This document shows positions 16,622-25,703 of a stretch of DNA of 64,000 nucleotides, in pieces. The stretch is taken from assembly GCA_049325315.1 (NCBI GenBank), contig JBMONB010000114.1, positions 9,852-73,851 of the forward strand. The letters run 5' to 3'. The translations under genes and the position numbers were made by a program. Below the pieces are notes generated by a model, which saw only the letters and a program-made list of their open reading frames with translations, was not told the DNA's origin and ran no database searches. Each line of letters opens with the position of its first letter. Within the stretch, counting starts at the first letter, position 1. Source of the stretch: JAWLHU01 sp049325315 (GTDB taxonomy: Bacteria; Bacillota; Sulfobacillia; Symbiobacteriales; Symbiobacteriaceae).

Positions 16622-18340
16622 TTGGTTCAGGCTCTATTTACGCAGTGGCTCCACCACCCCTACTTCGACCCTGCCACCCGGGAGGAGCTCGCGGCAATCG
16701 CCGGCGATGAGCGGGAGATCGAGGACCGCTTCTACCGGCACCTGGAGTTCGGCACCGGAGGCCTGCGGGGCCTGATCGGGGCCGGAACCAACCGGATCAA
16801 CCGCTACACCGTCCGGCTGGCCACCCAGGGGCTGGCTGACTACATTCGCTCCTTCGGGCCGGAGGCGATGCGACGGGGGGTCGCCATCGCCCATGACTCC
16901 CGCCGCTTCTCGCCGGAGTTCGCCCGGGAGGCGGCGCTCACCCTCTCCGCCAGCGGGATCGCCGCCTACCTCTGGGACTCCCTGCGCCCCACCCCCATGC
17001 TCTCCTTCGCCGTGCGGGAGCTGGGGGCGATCGCCGGCATTGTGATCACCGCCAGCCACAACCCCCCCGAGTACAATGGCTACAAGGTCTACTGGGAGGA
17101 TGGCGGCCAGGTGCCGCCCGAGCGGGCGGCGGCGATTCAGGCGGCGATTGGGGCGGTCGACGATCTGACCAACATTCGCCCGATGGGGGAGGAGGAGGCC
17201 CGAGCCCGCGGCCTGCTGCGGTACGTGCCGGAGGCGGTGGATCAGGCCTATATTGAGCGGCTGCTCAGCCTGGTCCGTACAGCGCCGGCCGAGCGGGCGG
17301 CCTGCCGGATCCTCTACAGCCCCCTGCACGGCAGCGGGAACCTGCCGGTACGGGAGGCGCTCTCCCGGGCCGGCTACCCCGTCGCCGTGGTGGCGGAGCA
17401 GGAGGCGCCCGACCCCAACTTCTCCACGGTGCGGTACCCGAACCCGGAGGAGGCCGAGGTCTTCACCCTGGCCCTGAAGCAGGCGGAGCGTGAGCGGCCG
17501 GACGTGATCATGGCCACCGACCCCGACGCCGACCGGCTCGGCGTGCTGGCCCTGGACCGGGACGGCGCCTACCGGCTGCTTAGCGGCAACCAGATCGGCG
17601 CCATTCTCGCCGACTACATTCTGAGCAGCCAGGCGGCGGCCGGGAGCTTGCCGGCCAACGGGGCGATTATTAAGACGATTGCCACCTCGAACATGATCGC
17701 TGCGCTCTGCCAGGCCCACGGGGTGGCCCTATGCGATACCCACACCGGCTTCAAGTTCATCGGCGATAAGATTCGTGAGTTTGAGGAGACCGGTTCGCAC
17801 ACCTTCTTGCTTGGCTACGAGGAGAGCTACGGCTACCTGGGCGCCACCTTCGTGCGGGACAAGGATGCGGTCATGGCCGCCCTGCTGGTGGCGGAAGCGA
17901 CCGCCTACCACAAGGCGCAGGGGCGGACGCTCTACGACGCCCTGAAGGCGATCTGGGCCCGCTGTGGGGTCTTCCGGGAGGAGCTGCACAACGTCACCCT
18001 GCCGGGCAAGGATGGCCAGGCGAAGATCGCGGCGCTCATGGAGGCGCTGCGGCGCACCCCGCCGGCCCACTTCGGCCCGGTGGCAGTCGCCTTTGCAGAC
18101 GACTATGGCGCCGGTACCGGGCTCGACCTGGCCTCCGGCCAGCCCTACCCCCTGCCCCTGGCGAAGGCGAACGTGCTGCATTACCGCTTTGCGGACGGCG
18201 GCTTTGTCATGGTCCGGCCCTCGGGCACCGAGCCCAAGTTAAAGCTCTACGTCTCGGTGACCGGGCGAGATGAGGCGGAGGCGGAGCGGCTGGTACAGGC
18301 GGTAAAGGCCGACGCGATCCGGCAGATGGGGTTGGCATAA
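16622..18340 (+). CDS. pgcA: phosphoglucomutase/phosphomannomutase, alpha-D-phosphohexomutase family
   Basis: Interconverts glucose-1-phosphate and glucose-6-phosphate. The 572-residue length is that of the PgcA group. The catalytic phosphoserine is Ser145 in ITASHNPPEYNGYK, metal-binding aspartates are in DPDADRLG, the sugar-binding loop is GYEESYGYLG, and the C-terminal phosphate-binding loop is RPSGTEPKLKLY. The start is a TTG two bases after the hydrolase stop, with GGAGGG about 6 bases upstream inside that gene, indicating translational coupling. It probably supplies sugar phosphates for cell-wall polymers; its link to the upstream acyl genes is only positional. Confidence 0.9.
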   Translation: MVQALFTQWLHHPYFDPATREELAAIAGDEREIEDRFYRHLEFGTGGLRGLIGAGTNRINRYTVRLATQGLADYIRSFGPEAMRRGVAIAHDSRRFSPEFAREAALTLSASGIAAYLWDSLRPTPMLSFAVRELGAIAGIVITASHNPPEYNGYKVYWEDGGQVPPERAAAIQAAIGAVDDLTNIRPMGEEEARARGLLRYVPEAVDQAYIERLLSLVRTAPAERAACRILYSPLHGSGNLPVREALSRAGYPVAVVAEQEAPDPNFSTVRYPNPEEAEVFTLALKQAERERPDVIMATDPDADRLGVLALDRDGAYRLLSGNQIGAILADYILSSQAAAGSLPANGAIIKTIATSNMIAALCQAHGVALCDTHTGFKFIGDKIREFEETGSHTFLLGYEESYGYLGATFVRDKDAVMAALLVAEATAYHKAQGRTLYDALKAIWARCGVFREELHNVTLPGKDGQAKIAALMEALRRTPPAHFGPVAVAFADDYGAGTGLDLASGQPYPLPLAKANVLHYRFADGGFVMVRPSGTEPKLKLYVSVTGRDEAEAERLVQAVKADAIRQMGLA

Positions 18341-18410
18341 GCAGATCAAAACGGCATAGGATAAAAACGGTCCGCCGTGGTGCAAGCACGGCAGGCCATC
18401 GGGGGAGCCT

Positions 18411-18659
18411 TCACTGTCCGACCGGGCGGGAGGGCTCTTTCTCATGCTCACGGGGTGGCGCCAGATTCAGGTACTGAATCACCTGGGGGGCAGCGGTTGC
18501 CGGGCAGAGCGCCTGGGTGGTCGCCGGGGCGGTCGCCGGGGCAGAGGGGGTGGACCGGATCACCGCCGTGCTCAGGTTGAGCGCCGCTGAGCAGATGTTG
18601 ACCGCCGCCGTCACGCCGATAATCACCTGGACCACCGTTGAGGCCTTCTCCTTTCTCAC
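18411..18659 (-). CDS. small single-helix membrane protein, hypothetical
   Basis: 82-residue product with a GTG start; GGGAGG lies 10 bases upstream, which supports a real gene. Residues about 7-30 form one hydrophobic helix (VVQVIIGVTAAVNICSAALNL). The rest is Ala/Pro/Thr-rich with an Arg/Glu-rich end. No homologue is recognised. It converges with the phosphoglucomutase gene. Confidence 0.45.
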   Translation of the reverse strand: MRKEKASTVVQVIIGVTAAVNICSAALNLSTAVIRSTPSAPATAPATTQALCPATAAPQVIQYLNLAPPREHEKEPSRPVGQ

Positions 18660-18885
18660 TCGGGGTCACCTCCCATGTCAATCTGTCACCTGATTATGTT
18701 TAGAACACCGGAGTTTGGGCCAGAATCGGGATGAACCGCTTCTCTCCGACTCTCTGGTACTTGTCTATGCCCCAAGAAGAATGAATAGACCAAGAATACC
18801 TAACTTTTCTGAAGGAGTCAGAGGCTGGAGCAAATCCTGGGTGTTATCGCGCGACGACTCGCCCAGACCAACCGAGGTGGATGAG

Positions 18886-19092
18886 ATGCGTTTGATCAGA
18901 CTGAACGAGGCGGCCCGCATGCTGGGGGTCGACGGCGACACGCTCCGCCGGCGGGCGAAGAGCGGCGACACGGTGGAGATCTACGGTGTGCGTCTGCGGG
19001 TCTACCGTATGGACCCCAAGCCCAACGCCGAGCGGCGCTTCGACGCCGATGAGATCAGGGCGGCGCTGGACCGCCTTCAGCGGGTGCGGTAG
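18886..19092 (+). CDS. mini helix-turn-helix protein A (MerR/excisionase-like)
   Basis: 68 residues. LNEAARMLGVDGDTLRRRAKSGD is a helix-turn-helix of the MerR/excisionase (HTH_17) kind, followed by a strand pair IYGVRLRVYRMD and a last helix ADEIRAALDRLQ. The start has GAGGTGG 5 bases upstream. It is the first of three tandem paralogues and lacks a dimerisation or catalytic domain, so it is most likely a small DNA-binding regulator. No phage or integrase gene is nearby, which argues against an excisionase role. Confidence 0.62.
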   Translation: MRLIRLNEAARMLGVDGDTLRRRAKSGDTVEIYGVRLRVYRMDPKPNAERRFDADEIRAALDRLQRVR

Positions 19093-19175
19093 CTGGAACC
19101 ATCCTATGGTGCGCCTGCTAAAGCAGAACGATTGGCCAGTATTTGGTATCAGAGGACAAGCAGTGGGGGGTCGCC

Positions 19176-19385
19176 ATGAAACTCGTGTCAATCAGTCGGG
19201 CCGCACGGTTACTGGGCATCGACCCAGGTGGGCTCCGGCGAAGGGAGACGCCCGATGGGCGGTACTGCGAAGTGTATGGCCACCGGATCAAGGTCTTTCG
19301 TGTCGACCTGGGTCCCGGTGCCCAGCGCCGCTACGACGAAGATGAGATTCAGCGGGTGTTAGCCCGTATGAGCAAGTCCCGGTGA
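19176..19385 (+). CDS. mini helix-turn-helix protein B (MerR/excisionase-like)
   Basis: 69 residues, paralogue of the preceding and following small genes. ISRAARLLGIDPGGLRRRETPDG is the recognition region, then GHRIKVFRVD and DEDEIQRVLARM. The ATG has a GGGGGG tract 6 bases before it. About half the positions match protein C, including ETPDGR and EVxG. Probably a DNA-binding regulator; target unknown. Confidence 0.65.
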   Translation: MKLVSISRAARLLGIDPGGLRRRETPDGRYCEVYGHRIKVFRVDLGPGAQRRYDEDEIQRVLARMSKSR

Positions 19386-19466
19386 GTTCTGACGGCGCCT
19401 GTTTGTCTCCCTTTGTCTCGGTTCCCCAATATATCCCTATGACAGCCTGTCAGGAGGTATGCCCCC

Positions 19467-19679
19467 GTGGTCCAGATGATCACCACCAAAGAGGCGGCCC
19501 GGCTGCTCCAGGTCGACCCCCGCACCCTGCGCAAATACGAGACCCCCGATGGGCGTTGGTGCGAGGTGCTGGGGCTGCGCTTCAAGGTCTTCCGTCTGGG
19601 GCTCTCACCCCTCTCCCAGCGCCGGTACGACCGCGACGAGATTCTGCGGGCGCTCGCAAGGGCTCGGCGGGCCGAATAG
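19467..19679 (+). CDS. mini helix-turn-helix protein C (MerR/excisionase-like)
   Basis: 70 residues from a GTG with AGGAGG 9 bases upstream; the ATG three codons later is an alternative. TTKEAARLLQVDPRTLRKYETPDG forms the helix-turn-helix and RRYDRDEILRALARA the final helix. It is the third tandem paralogue, followed within a few bases by a perfect terminator that closes the unit, and by the SARP-type promoter of the KAS-III gene. Confidence 0.65.
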   Translation: MVQMITTKEAARLLQVDPRTLRKYETPDGRWCEVLGLRFKVFRLGLSPLSQRRYDRDEILRALARARRAE

Positions 19680-19681
19680 CG

Positions 19682-19715
19682 AAGACCACGGTTCAGTGAT
19701 GGACCGTGGTCTTTT
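19682..19715. terminator. perfect intrinsic terminator after the mini-HTH genes
   Basis: AAGACCACGGT pairs perfectly with ACCGTGGTCTT (11 bp) around a 10-base loop, followed by TTTT on the + strand and preceded by an A/G stretch. It isolates the HTH cluster from the downstream promoter. Confidence 0.9.
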
Positions 19716-19841
19716 CCTTTGCCGGGCCGGTTCACTCGGGCGCCTGGCCGAGCGGGAGATAGTTTCTATGACCTATGCTGTGCGCAGTTGGGCTGGTCGA
19801 AAGGCTCATCTTCGGCTTTTTGGGCGGCGCGGGGTCCCGCG

Positions 19842-19884
19842 GTAACCCGCTTGTAACTCCCGCGCAACTGCTCCGAGGTAGCAT
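19842..19884 (+). promoter_or_regulatory. SARP-type operator-promoter, triple 11-bp direct repeat, KAS-III 1
   Basis: Heptamers GTAACCC (19842), GTAACTC (19853) and GCAACTG (19864) start exactly 11 bp apart on one DNA face. The third ends 8 bp before TAGCAT (19879-19884), a -10-like box, with no good -35. Transcription would start near 19891, about 30 bases before the ATG. This is the layout described for SARP activator sites. The link to the two regulators of this window is inference. Confidence 0.72.
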
Positions 19885-19920
19885 CAAGCATGGAAGAAAC
19901 GTGTGCGGAGGTGTTTCCGA

Positions 19921-20943
19921 ATGTCGCAGAACCGCCCATATGTGGGTGTGGTCAGCACCGGGATTTACATTCCCAAGGAGCGCCATACTGCCGCCTTCAT
20001 CGCCCGGGAGTCCGGCGTGCCGCAGGACGTGATTGAGAAGAAGATGGGCTTTACCCAGAAGCCGGTAGCCGGGCCGGAGGACGGCACTGCTGCCATGGGC
20101 ATCAGGGCAGCCAAAGATGCGATTGCGCGCGCTGGGATCGATCCGTCTGAGATCGACCTGGTGATCTATATTGGCGAAGAGTATAAGGAGTACCAGCTAT
20201 GGACGGCGGGGATCAAGACCGCCTACGAGGTGGGGGCGACCCGGGCCTGGGCCTTCGATACCCAGCTTCGCTGCGGCACCTGGGTGCTGGGCATGAAGCT
20301 GGCGGAGGCGCTGATGCTTTCCGACGACCAGATCAACACCGTGCTCCTGGCCGGCGGCTATCGGAACGGTGACTTCATTGACTACAAGAACCCCCGGGTC
20401 TCCTTCATGTACAACCTGGGGGCCGGCGGCGGCGCCATGCTCCTGAAGAAGAACTTCGGGCGCAACCGGGTGATCGGCTCCTCGGTTCTGGTAGACGGCA
20501 GCCTCTCGGAGACCGTCGGCGTGCTGGGCGGCGGCACCAAGTGCGGGGTCCGGAACTTCGACGGCAGCCTCTACCAGCTCGATGTGCTCGACCCCGAGAC
20601 CATGAAGACCCGGCTGAACGAGGTCTCGACCCAGAACTTTGTGCAGGTGGTCAAGAACGCTTGTGCCAAGGGCGGCTACGAGACCAGCCAGATCGATTAC
20701 TGCGCCATTCTCCACATGAAGCGCTCGGCGCACGAGATGCTGCTTGCGGAGCTGGGGCTTTCCACGGAGCGGTCGATCTACCTCTCCGACTACGGCCACA
20801 TTGGCCAGATCGACCAGATTCTCTCGATTCATCTCGCGCTGGAGCAGGGGATGATCAAGGACGGCGACCTGGTGGTCGGTGTCAGCGCCGGCGTGGGCTA
20901 CGCCTGGGGCGCGACGGCGATCAAGTGGGGCCCGGTGGAATAA
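19921..20943 (+). CDS. ketoacyl-synthase III (FabH)-like enzyme 1 of the thiolase superfamily
   Basis: 340 residues; ATG with CGGAGGTG 8 bases upstream. The fold follows FabH: the nucleophile is Cys118 in FDTQLRCGTW, His265 in AILHMKRSAHE matches the PHQAN histidine, and GVGYAWGATAIKW matches the C-terminal FabH strand. The third catalytic residue differs: FabH HGN is here DYGH (His293), giving Cys-His-His. The motif GEEYKEY is shared with the paralogue at 48.2 kb. The chemistry is probably a Claisen-type condensation or acyl transfer on acyl-CoA; it is unlikely to be the housekeeping FabH because no acyl-carrier-protein or fab gene is adjacent. It is followed 27 bases later by a CoA-transferase. 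Confidence 0.82.
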   Translation: MSQNRPYVGVVSTGIYIPKERHTAAFIARESGVPQDVIEKKMGFTQKPVAGPEDGTAAMGIRAAKDAIARAGIDPSEIDLVIYIGEEYKEYQLWTAGIKTAYEVGATRAWAFDTQLRCGTWVLGMKLAEALMLSDDQINTVLLAGGYRNGDFIDYKNPRVSFMYNLGAGGGAMLLKKNFGRNRVIGSSVLVDGSLSETVGVLGGGTKCGVRNFDGSLYQLDVLDPETMKTRLNEVSTQNFVQVVKNACAKGGYETSQIDYCAILHMKRSAHEMLLAELGLSTERSIYLSDYGHIGQIDQILSIHLALEQGMIKDGDLVVGVSAGVGYAWGATAIKWGPVE

Positions 20944-20970
20944 GGCAAAGCGGTAGATGGAGGCGCAAAG

Positions 20971-22305
20971 ATGCTGACGGACAAGTGGCGTCAATCATAT
21001 CAAGAAAAGTTGATTTCACTCGATGAGGCAGTTGCCAAGCTCAAGTCGCACGACCGTGTCGGCTTCGGCATGGTGGCGGCGGAGCCCCAGGGCTTCCTGG
21101 GCCGGCTCCAGACCATCGCCGGCCAGGTGGAGGACATCTCCCTCTTTGGCGCCCTGATGGTGGGTGACTATGAGTGGATGAAGGATCCCGCCTACGCCGG
21201 TATCTTCAAGCACGAGGCCTGGTTCTACGGCGCCACGGCCCGGGCCGCCCATGCCAGCCACCAGGGCGCGACCTTTGTGCCCAACAACCTGCACCGGGCC
21301 GGCCGCGACCGCTACGAGGTGGCGCCGCTCAATGTGCTGGTCACCACCGTCTCGCCCATGGATCAGCACGGCTACTTCTCCATGTCATGCTCCGCCGTCT
21401 TCGAGCGGTGGACGCTGGAGTCGGCCGACCTGGTGATCGTGGAGGTGAATGAGAACACCCCGCGGACCTTTGGCGACACCCTGCTGCACATTTCTCAGGT
21501 CGACTGGGTGGTGGAGAACCACCGGCCGGTCTTTGAGCTGACCAATATCGCCCCCGGCCCCGAGGAGACGGCCATTGCCGGCTACGTGGCCGACTTGGTA
21601 GAAGACGGCGCCACGATTCAGCTGGGCATCGGCGGCATCCCCAACGCCGTGGCCGGATTCCTGAAGGAGAAGCGGGAGCTGGGCATCCACACCGAGATGA
21701 TCGTCGACGCCATGTACGACCTGTACGAGGCGGGCGTAATCACCAACAGCCGCAAGACGATCGACCGGTACAAGACGGTGGGCTGTTTCGCCGCAGGCTC
21801 CCGGAAGCTCTACGACTGGCTCGACAACAACCCGTCGATTGAGATCCGCGACGGCAATTACACCAACGACCCCTACGTGCTGGCGAAGAACCACAAGATG
21901 ACCTCGATCAACACCGCCATTTCGATCGACCTGACCGGCCAGGTCTGCTCCGAGTCGCTGGGGCCCGTTCAGTATTCGGGCACAGGCGGCCAGCGCGACA
22001 CCCACGTGGGCGCCTGGATGTCCCCCGGCGGCAAGGGGATTCTCTGCCTGCGCTCCACCGCCAAGAATGGGACCATCTCCACCATCGCCCCCATGCTGGC
22101 CCCCGGGTCGGTGGTCACCATGACCCGCAACGACGTGGACTACGTGGTGACGGAGTACGGCGTCGCCCACCTCCGTGGCCGTTCGGTCCATGAGCGGGCC
22201 GCCCAGCTGATTCAGATCGCGCACCCGAACTTTCGTGAACAGTTGGCGGCAGAGGGCGAGAAGTATGGGTGGCTGCCCCGCACGAGCTACGCGCTCTCAC
22301 GTTGA
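20971..22305 (+). CDS. acetyl-CoA hydrolase/CoA-transferase family protein 1
   Basis: 444-residue protein of the 4-hydroxybutyrate/acetate CoA-transferase group, which moves CoA between acids through a glutamyl-CoA thioester. Typical segments are DRVGFGMVAAEP, QLGIGGIPNAVAGFL, the HTEMIVDAMYDLYEAGVITN region whose Glu is the probable catalytic residue (by analogy with clostridial 4-hydroxybutyrate CoA-transferase), DNNPSIEIRDGNYTND and TEYGVAHLRGRSVHERA. The gene is co-oriented with the KAS-III gene and preceded by a GGAGG site. Most residues are identical with the paralogue at 42.7 kb, so the two are recent duplicates. The acyl substrate is unknown. Confidence 0.87.
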   Translation: MLTDKWRQSYQEKLISLDEAVAKLKSHDRVGFGMVAAEPQGFLGRLQTIAGQVEDISLFGALMVGDYEWMKDPAYAGIFKHEAWFYGATARAAHASHQGATFVPNNLHRAGRDRYEVAPLNVLVTTVSPMDQHGYFSMSCSAVFERWTLESADLVIVEVNENTPRTFGDTLLHISQVDWVVENHRPVFELTNIAPGPEETAIAGYVADLVEDGATIQLGIGGIPNAVAGFLKEKRELGIHTEMIVDAMYDLYEAGVITNSRKTIDRYKTVGCFAAGSRKLYDWLDNNPSIEIRDGNYTNDPYVLAKNHKMTSINTAISIDLTGQVCSESLGPVQYSGTGGQRDTHVGAWMSPGGKGILCLRSTAKNGTISTIAPMLAPGSVVTMTRNDVDYVVTEYGVAHLRGRSVHERAAQLIQIAHPNFREQLAAEGEKYGWLPRTSYALSR

Positions 22306-22446
22306 TCTGTAAGATAAAGGTTGATGTAGAAAAGTAACGAATGTATGGCTATAAAGTAGTGGCGAAACTGATATTTCGCTTTCTGGCAGTATCAGTTATG
22401 CTATACACGCTCCCTGTTGATTCGACTAGTTGAGGAGGTACACACT

Positions 22447-23721
22447 GTGAAGCGCTTCCTGTCTACGCTTCTCGCTGCGACCCTGGCCGCCTCCGTCCTG
22501 GCCGGCTGCGGCGGCATGAAGGAGCCCGCCCCCGCTGCCAAGGAAGAGCCGAAGAAGACCGAGACCCCCGCTGCCGCCAAGGGCGACTCCACCGGCGTCA
22601 CCGAGACCACCATCAAGGTGGGCGGCTTCGCCGCTCAGTCCGGCCCGGTCGCTCCCATCGGCATCTCGGTTCGCAAGGGCTTCGAGGCCTTTATCAAGCA
22701 CACCAACGACAACGGCGGCGTGCATGGCCGCAAGATCGAGATCGTGAACGTGGCCGACGACGCCTTCGACGGCGGCAAGGCGCTGGCTGCTACCAAGCAG
22801 CTGGTGGAGTCCGACAAGGTCTTCGCCCTGGCCCCGGTACTGGGCACCCCGGGCTACCTGGCCTCCATGGACTACATCGTCGAGAAGAACGTCCCGCTGG
22901 TCTACCCGATGACCGGCGTCGAGCAGACCGCCCATCCGGCCAAGAAGAACATCTTCGCTGTGCAGCCGAACAACTTCGACGAGGCCAAGGTCCTGACCCA
23001 GTATGCGGTCAAGGAGCTGGGCAAGAAGAAGATCGCCGTCTTCTGGCAGAACTCGGACATGGGCAAGCAGGGCCTGAAGGGCATCAAGGAGATCGCCCCG
23101 AAGCTGGGCGCCGAGATCGTCTACGAGGCCCCGCACGACGTGAAGGCCGTTGACTTCGCCACCCCGGTGCTGAACGCCAAGGCCAAGGGCGCCGAGGCCG
23201 TCATCGTCTTCACCACCCTGGCCGAGACCGTCGGCATCCTCAAGGAGGCCAAGAAGCAGGGCCTGACCGCTCAGATGCTCACCTCCTACGTCAACGCCGA
23301 CCCGATCAACCTGCCTAAGCTGGCCGGTGACGCCGCTGTTGGCCTGATCGCCGGCGGCTGGGTGCCGGTTGCTGACCCGAACAGCCCCGACATCAAGAAG
23401 TTCTACGAGATCTACGGCTCCTACAACAAGGACAAGGACGGCAAGCCCGAGCTGCCCAACGCCTTCACCACCGCCGGCTGGATCGCCGCCGAGCTGCTGG
23501 TCAAGGGCCTGCAGGACGCCGGCAAGGATCTGACCCGTGAGAAGCTGGTTGCCGCCCTCGAGAACCTCAATAACTTCAACGGCATCATGGCCAAGGGCAT
23601 CTCCTATGGCCCCGGCAATCGGTCCGGCGTGCTCAACTTCTACCTGAACAAGGTCGAGAAGCAGGGCGACCAGGTCATCATGCTGCCGATCAGCAAGGAA
23701 GCTTACAAGCTGGAGCGCTAA
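22447..23721 (+). CDS. Liv-type ABC transporter substrate-binding lipoprotein 1
   Basis: 424 residues, GTG start with AGGAGG 8 bases upstream. The signal peptide ends in lipobox LAGC (Cys21). After an Ala/Glu/Lys-rich linker the periplasmic-binding fold of the LivJ/type I class begins (TIKVGGFAAQSGPVAPIGISVRKGFEAFI, IVNVADDAFDGGKALAATKQLV). Codon use is strongly biased to one C- or G-ending codon per amino acid, typical of a highly expressed gene. It heads an operon livH-livM-livG-livF. The family binds branched-chain amino acids but also amides, urea and aromatic acids; next to CoA-transferases a carboxylate ligand is possible. Confidence 0.88.
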   Translation: MKRFLSTLLAATLAASVLAGCGGMKEPAPAAKEEPKKTETPAAAKGDSTGVTETTIKVGGFAAQSGPVAPIGISVRKGFEAFIKHTNDNGGVHGRKIEIVNVADDAFDGGKALAATKQLVESDKVFALAPVLGTPGYLASMDYIVEKNVPLVYPMTGVEQTAHPAKKNIFAVQPNNFDEAKVLTQYAVKELGKKKIAVFWQNSDMGKQGLKGIKEIAPKLGAEIVYEAPHDVKAVDFATPVLNAKAKGAEAVIVFTTLAETVGILKEAKKQGLTAQMLTSYVNADPINLPKLAGDAAVGLIAGGWVPVADPNSPDIKKFYEIYGSYNKDKDGKPELPNAFTTAGWIAAELLVKGLQDAGKDLTREKLVAALENLNNFNGIMAKGISYGPGNRSGVLNFYLNKVEKQGDQVIMLPISKEAYKLER

Positions 23722-23745
23722 TCTGGCCCTGCGGCCAGGCCTGTT

Positions 23746-23775
23746 ACAGGGGGGAGACTTCGGCCTCCCCCCTGT
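23746..23775 (+). promoter_or_regulatory. perfect intercistronic hairpin after substrate-binding gene 1
   Basis: ACAGGGGGGAG and CTCCCCCCTGT form an 11-bp perfect stem around ACTTCGGC, with no T-tract. It lies 24 bases after the stop of the binding-protein gene and 35 before livH. Such structures usually protect the upstream message and lower downstream expression rather than ending transcription fully. Confidence 0.75.
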
Positions 23776-23810
23776 GCCTGTGGCTGAGGCTCACTAAGGA
23801 GGTTACACCT

Positions 23811-24680
23811 GTGATTCTGGCCCAGCAGATTATCAGTGGTTTGGCCACTGGGTCGCTGTACGCCCTGGCCGCACTGGGCCTCGTTCTGATCTTCAAGACG
23901 TCGGACGTGGTCAACTTCGCACAGGGCGAGATGGCGATGTTCGGCACCTTCGTCGCCTTCACCCTGATGACCAGTGGAGGTGTCCCCTACTGGGGTGCCT
24001 TCTTCCTGGCCCTTGGCTTCGCAGCGCTCTTCGGCGCATCGATCGAGCGAATCGTGCTGCGCCCCCTGAACAAGGCGCCGCTGATCTCGGTCCTCATCGT
24101 GACCCTCGGCCTCTTTAATATCATCAACGGTGTCGCCGGCTGGATCTGGGGCTACGAGCAGCAGCCGTTCCCCGAAGGCGTCAGCGGCGCGCCGATCCAG
24201 ATGGGCGGGGTCGTCTTCACCCTGCCGAACATCTTGAATCTCGTCGTCGCCCTGTCGGTGATGCTGGTCTTCTTCGCCATGTTCAAGTACTCCATGATGG
24301 GCATTGCCATGCGGGCGGTGGCGGAGAACCGCATCGCCGCCAAGCTGGTGGGTGTCCACACCAACCGGGTCCTGGCCCTTACCTGGGGGTTGGGCGGCAT
24401 TCTGGCGGCCACCGCCGGCATTCTGATCGCCCCGGTCACTACCCTCGAAATCAACATGATGGCCGATATGCAGATCAAGGCCTTCACCGCTGCGGTCCTC
24501 GGCGGCTTCACCTCGCTCCCCGGCGCCGTGGTGGGCGGTCTCGCCCTGGGCGTGCTGGAGAACGTGGTGGGCCAGTATGTGCCGCAGCTCAAGACGCCGT
24601 TTGCCTTCGGGCTCATCGTGCTCGTGCTCCTCATTCGCCCGGCGGGCTTGCTCGGGACGATTCAGAAGAAGAAGGTGTAG
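23811..24680 (+). CDS. livH: Liv-type ABC transporter permease LivH 1
   Basis: 289 residues, GTG start with AAGGAGG 8 bases upstream. The N-terminus (QQIISGLATGSLYALAALGLVLIFK) and VVNFAQGEMAMFG are hallmark LivH sequences. About eight transmembrane helices are predicted; the cytoplasmic coupling region MGIAMRAVAENRIAAKLVGV contacts the ATPase. The end RPAGLLGTIQKKKV is typical. It is separated from the next permease by 3 bases. Confidence 0.92.
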   Translation: MILAQQIISGLATGSLYALAALGLVLIFKTSDVVNFAQGEMAMFGTFVAFTLMTSGGVPYWGAFFLALGFAALFGASIERIVLRPLNKAPLISVLIVTLGLFNIINGVAGWIWGYEQQPFPEGVSGAPIQMGGVVFTLPNILNLVVALSVMLVFFAMFKYSMMGIAMRAVAENRIAAKLVGVHTNRVLALTWGLGGILAATAGILIAPVTTLEINMMADMQIKAFTAAVLGGFTSLPGAVVGGLALGVLENVVGQYVPQLKTPFAFGLIVLVLLIRPAGLLGTIQKKKV

Positions 24681-24683
24681 CCC

Positions 24684-25703
24684 ATGACCAAGAAGCTGCT
24701 CTACGGAATCGGCTTCGCGGCCTTGCTGGTGCTGCCCCAGGCCTTGCCCAGCGAGCTTTCGTGGCTGGTGTTTATGCTGAACCGGGCGCTTATCTTCGCC
24801 ATCATGGCGATCGGCCTCAACCTGCTGACCGGCTATGCAGGGCAGATCTCGATCGGCCATGCCGCCTTCATGGCGGTGGGCGCCTTCGCCTCCCACGGCC
24901 TGTCCGCTGTGGTGGGCATGCCGGTCTGGTTTTCGATACCGCTGGGCGCCCTGATCGCCGCGGTGGTCGGCTACGGGCTCGGCTTCCCGGCGCTCCGCCT
25001 CGCGGGCCACTACCTGGCCATTGCCACCCTGGGCTTCGGCGTGGCGATCCCCCAGGTGCTGAACCTCTGGGAGTCGCTCACCGGCGGCTGGACCGGCGTC
25101 AAGCCGGAGGCGCCGTACTTCCACCCGATCTCCTTCCGGGAGGATCGGATCTACTACTACCTGATCCTCTTCGGCCTGCTCTTCCTGACCTGGGTCGCCT
25201 ACAACATCGTGAAGAGCCGCACCGGCCGGGCCTTTATCGCCCTGCGGGACTCCGAGGTGGCTGCCCAGGCGATGGGCATCAGCCTGACCCGCTACAAGAC
25301 CACCGCCTTCGCCGTCTCGGCCTTCTACGCCGGCTTTGGCGGCGCCCTGTACGGCCACATGATCAACTACATCTCGCCGCATGACTTCAACCTGGGCATC
25401 TCCATGGAGCTGTTTACGGCGATCGTGCTGGGCGGTCTGGCCTCGATTCGGGGCTCGATCATCGGGGCGCTCTTCCTGTCGTTCCTGCCGAAGCTGACGG
25501 AGCGGGTCTCGCTGGCGCTGCAGAAGTCGGGCGCCTTTGAGCACTCCCACTTCCTGCAGAACGTCTTCAAGAACTTCAACCAGGTGCTGACCGGCGTGAT
25601 CCTGGTGCTGGTGGTCCTCTACCTGCCGCTGGGCCTGGTGGACCTGTGGCGCCGGGCCAAGGGCTGGCTTGGCAGCCGGGCCGCCGTGAAGGAGGGGAAG
25701 TAG
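24684..25703 (+). CDS. livM: Liv-type ABC transporter permease LivM 1
   Basis: 339 residues with about nine to ten transmembrane helices. LivM signatures are LNLLTGYAGQISIGHAAFMAVGAF, FPALRLAGHYLAIATLGFG and FIALRDSEVAAQAMGISLTRYKTTAFAVSAFYAG. It pairs with LivH to form the pore. Start 3 bases after livH, stop directly abutting the livG ATG, so the four genes are translationally coupled. Confidence 0.92.
   Translation: MTKKLLYGIGFAALLVLPQALPSELSWLVFMLNRALIFAIMAIGLNLLTGYAGQISIGHAAFMAVGAFASHGLSAVVGMPVWFSIPLGALIAAVVGYGLGFPALRLAGHYLAIATLGFGVAIPQVLNLWESLTGGWTGVKPEAPYFHPISFREDRIYYYLILFGLLFLTWVAYNIVKSRTGRAFIALRDSEVAAQAMGISLTRYKTTAFAVSAFYAGFGGALYGHMINYISPHDFNLGISMELFTAIVLGGLASIRGSIIGALFLSFLPKLTERVSLALQKSGAFEHSHFLQNVFKNFNQVLTGVILVLVVLYLPLGLVDLWRRAKGWLGSRAAVKEGK

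Noticed and set aside
18886..19679. Prophage excision module (excisionase-like genes)
   Set aside because: No integrase, attachment-site repeats or phage genes are nearby, and the genes are tandem paralogues with normal host composition.
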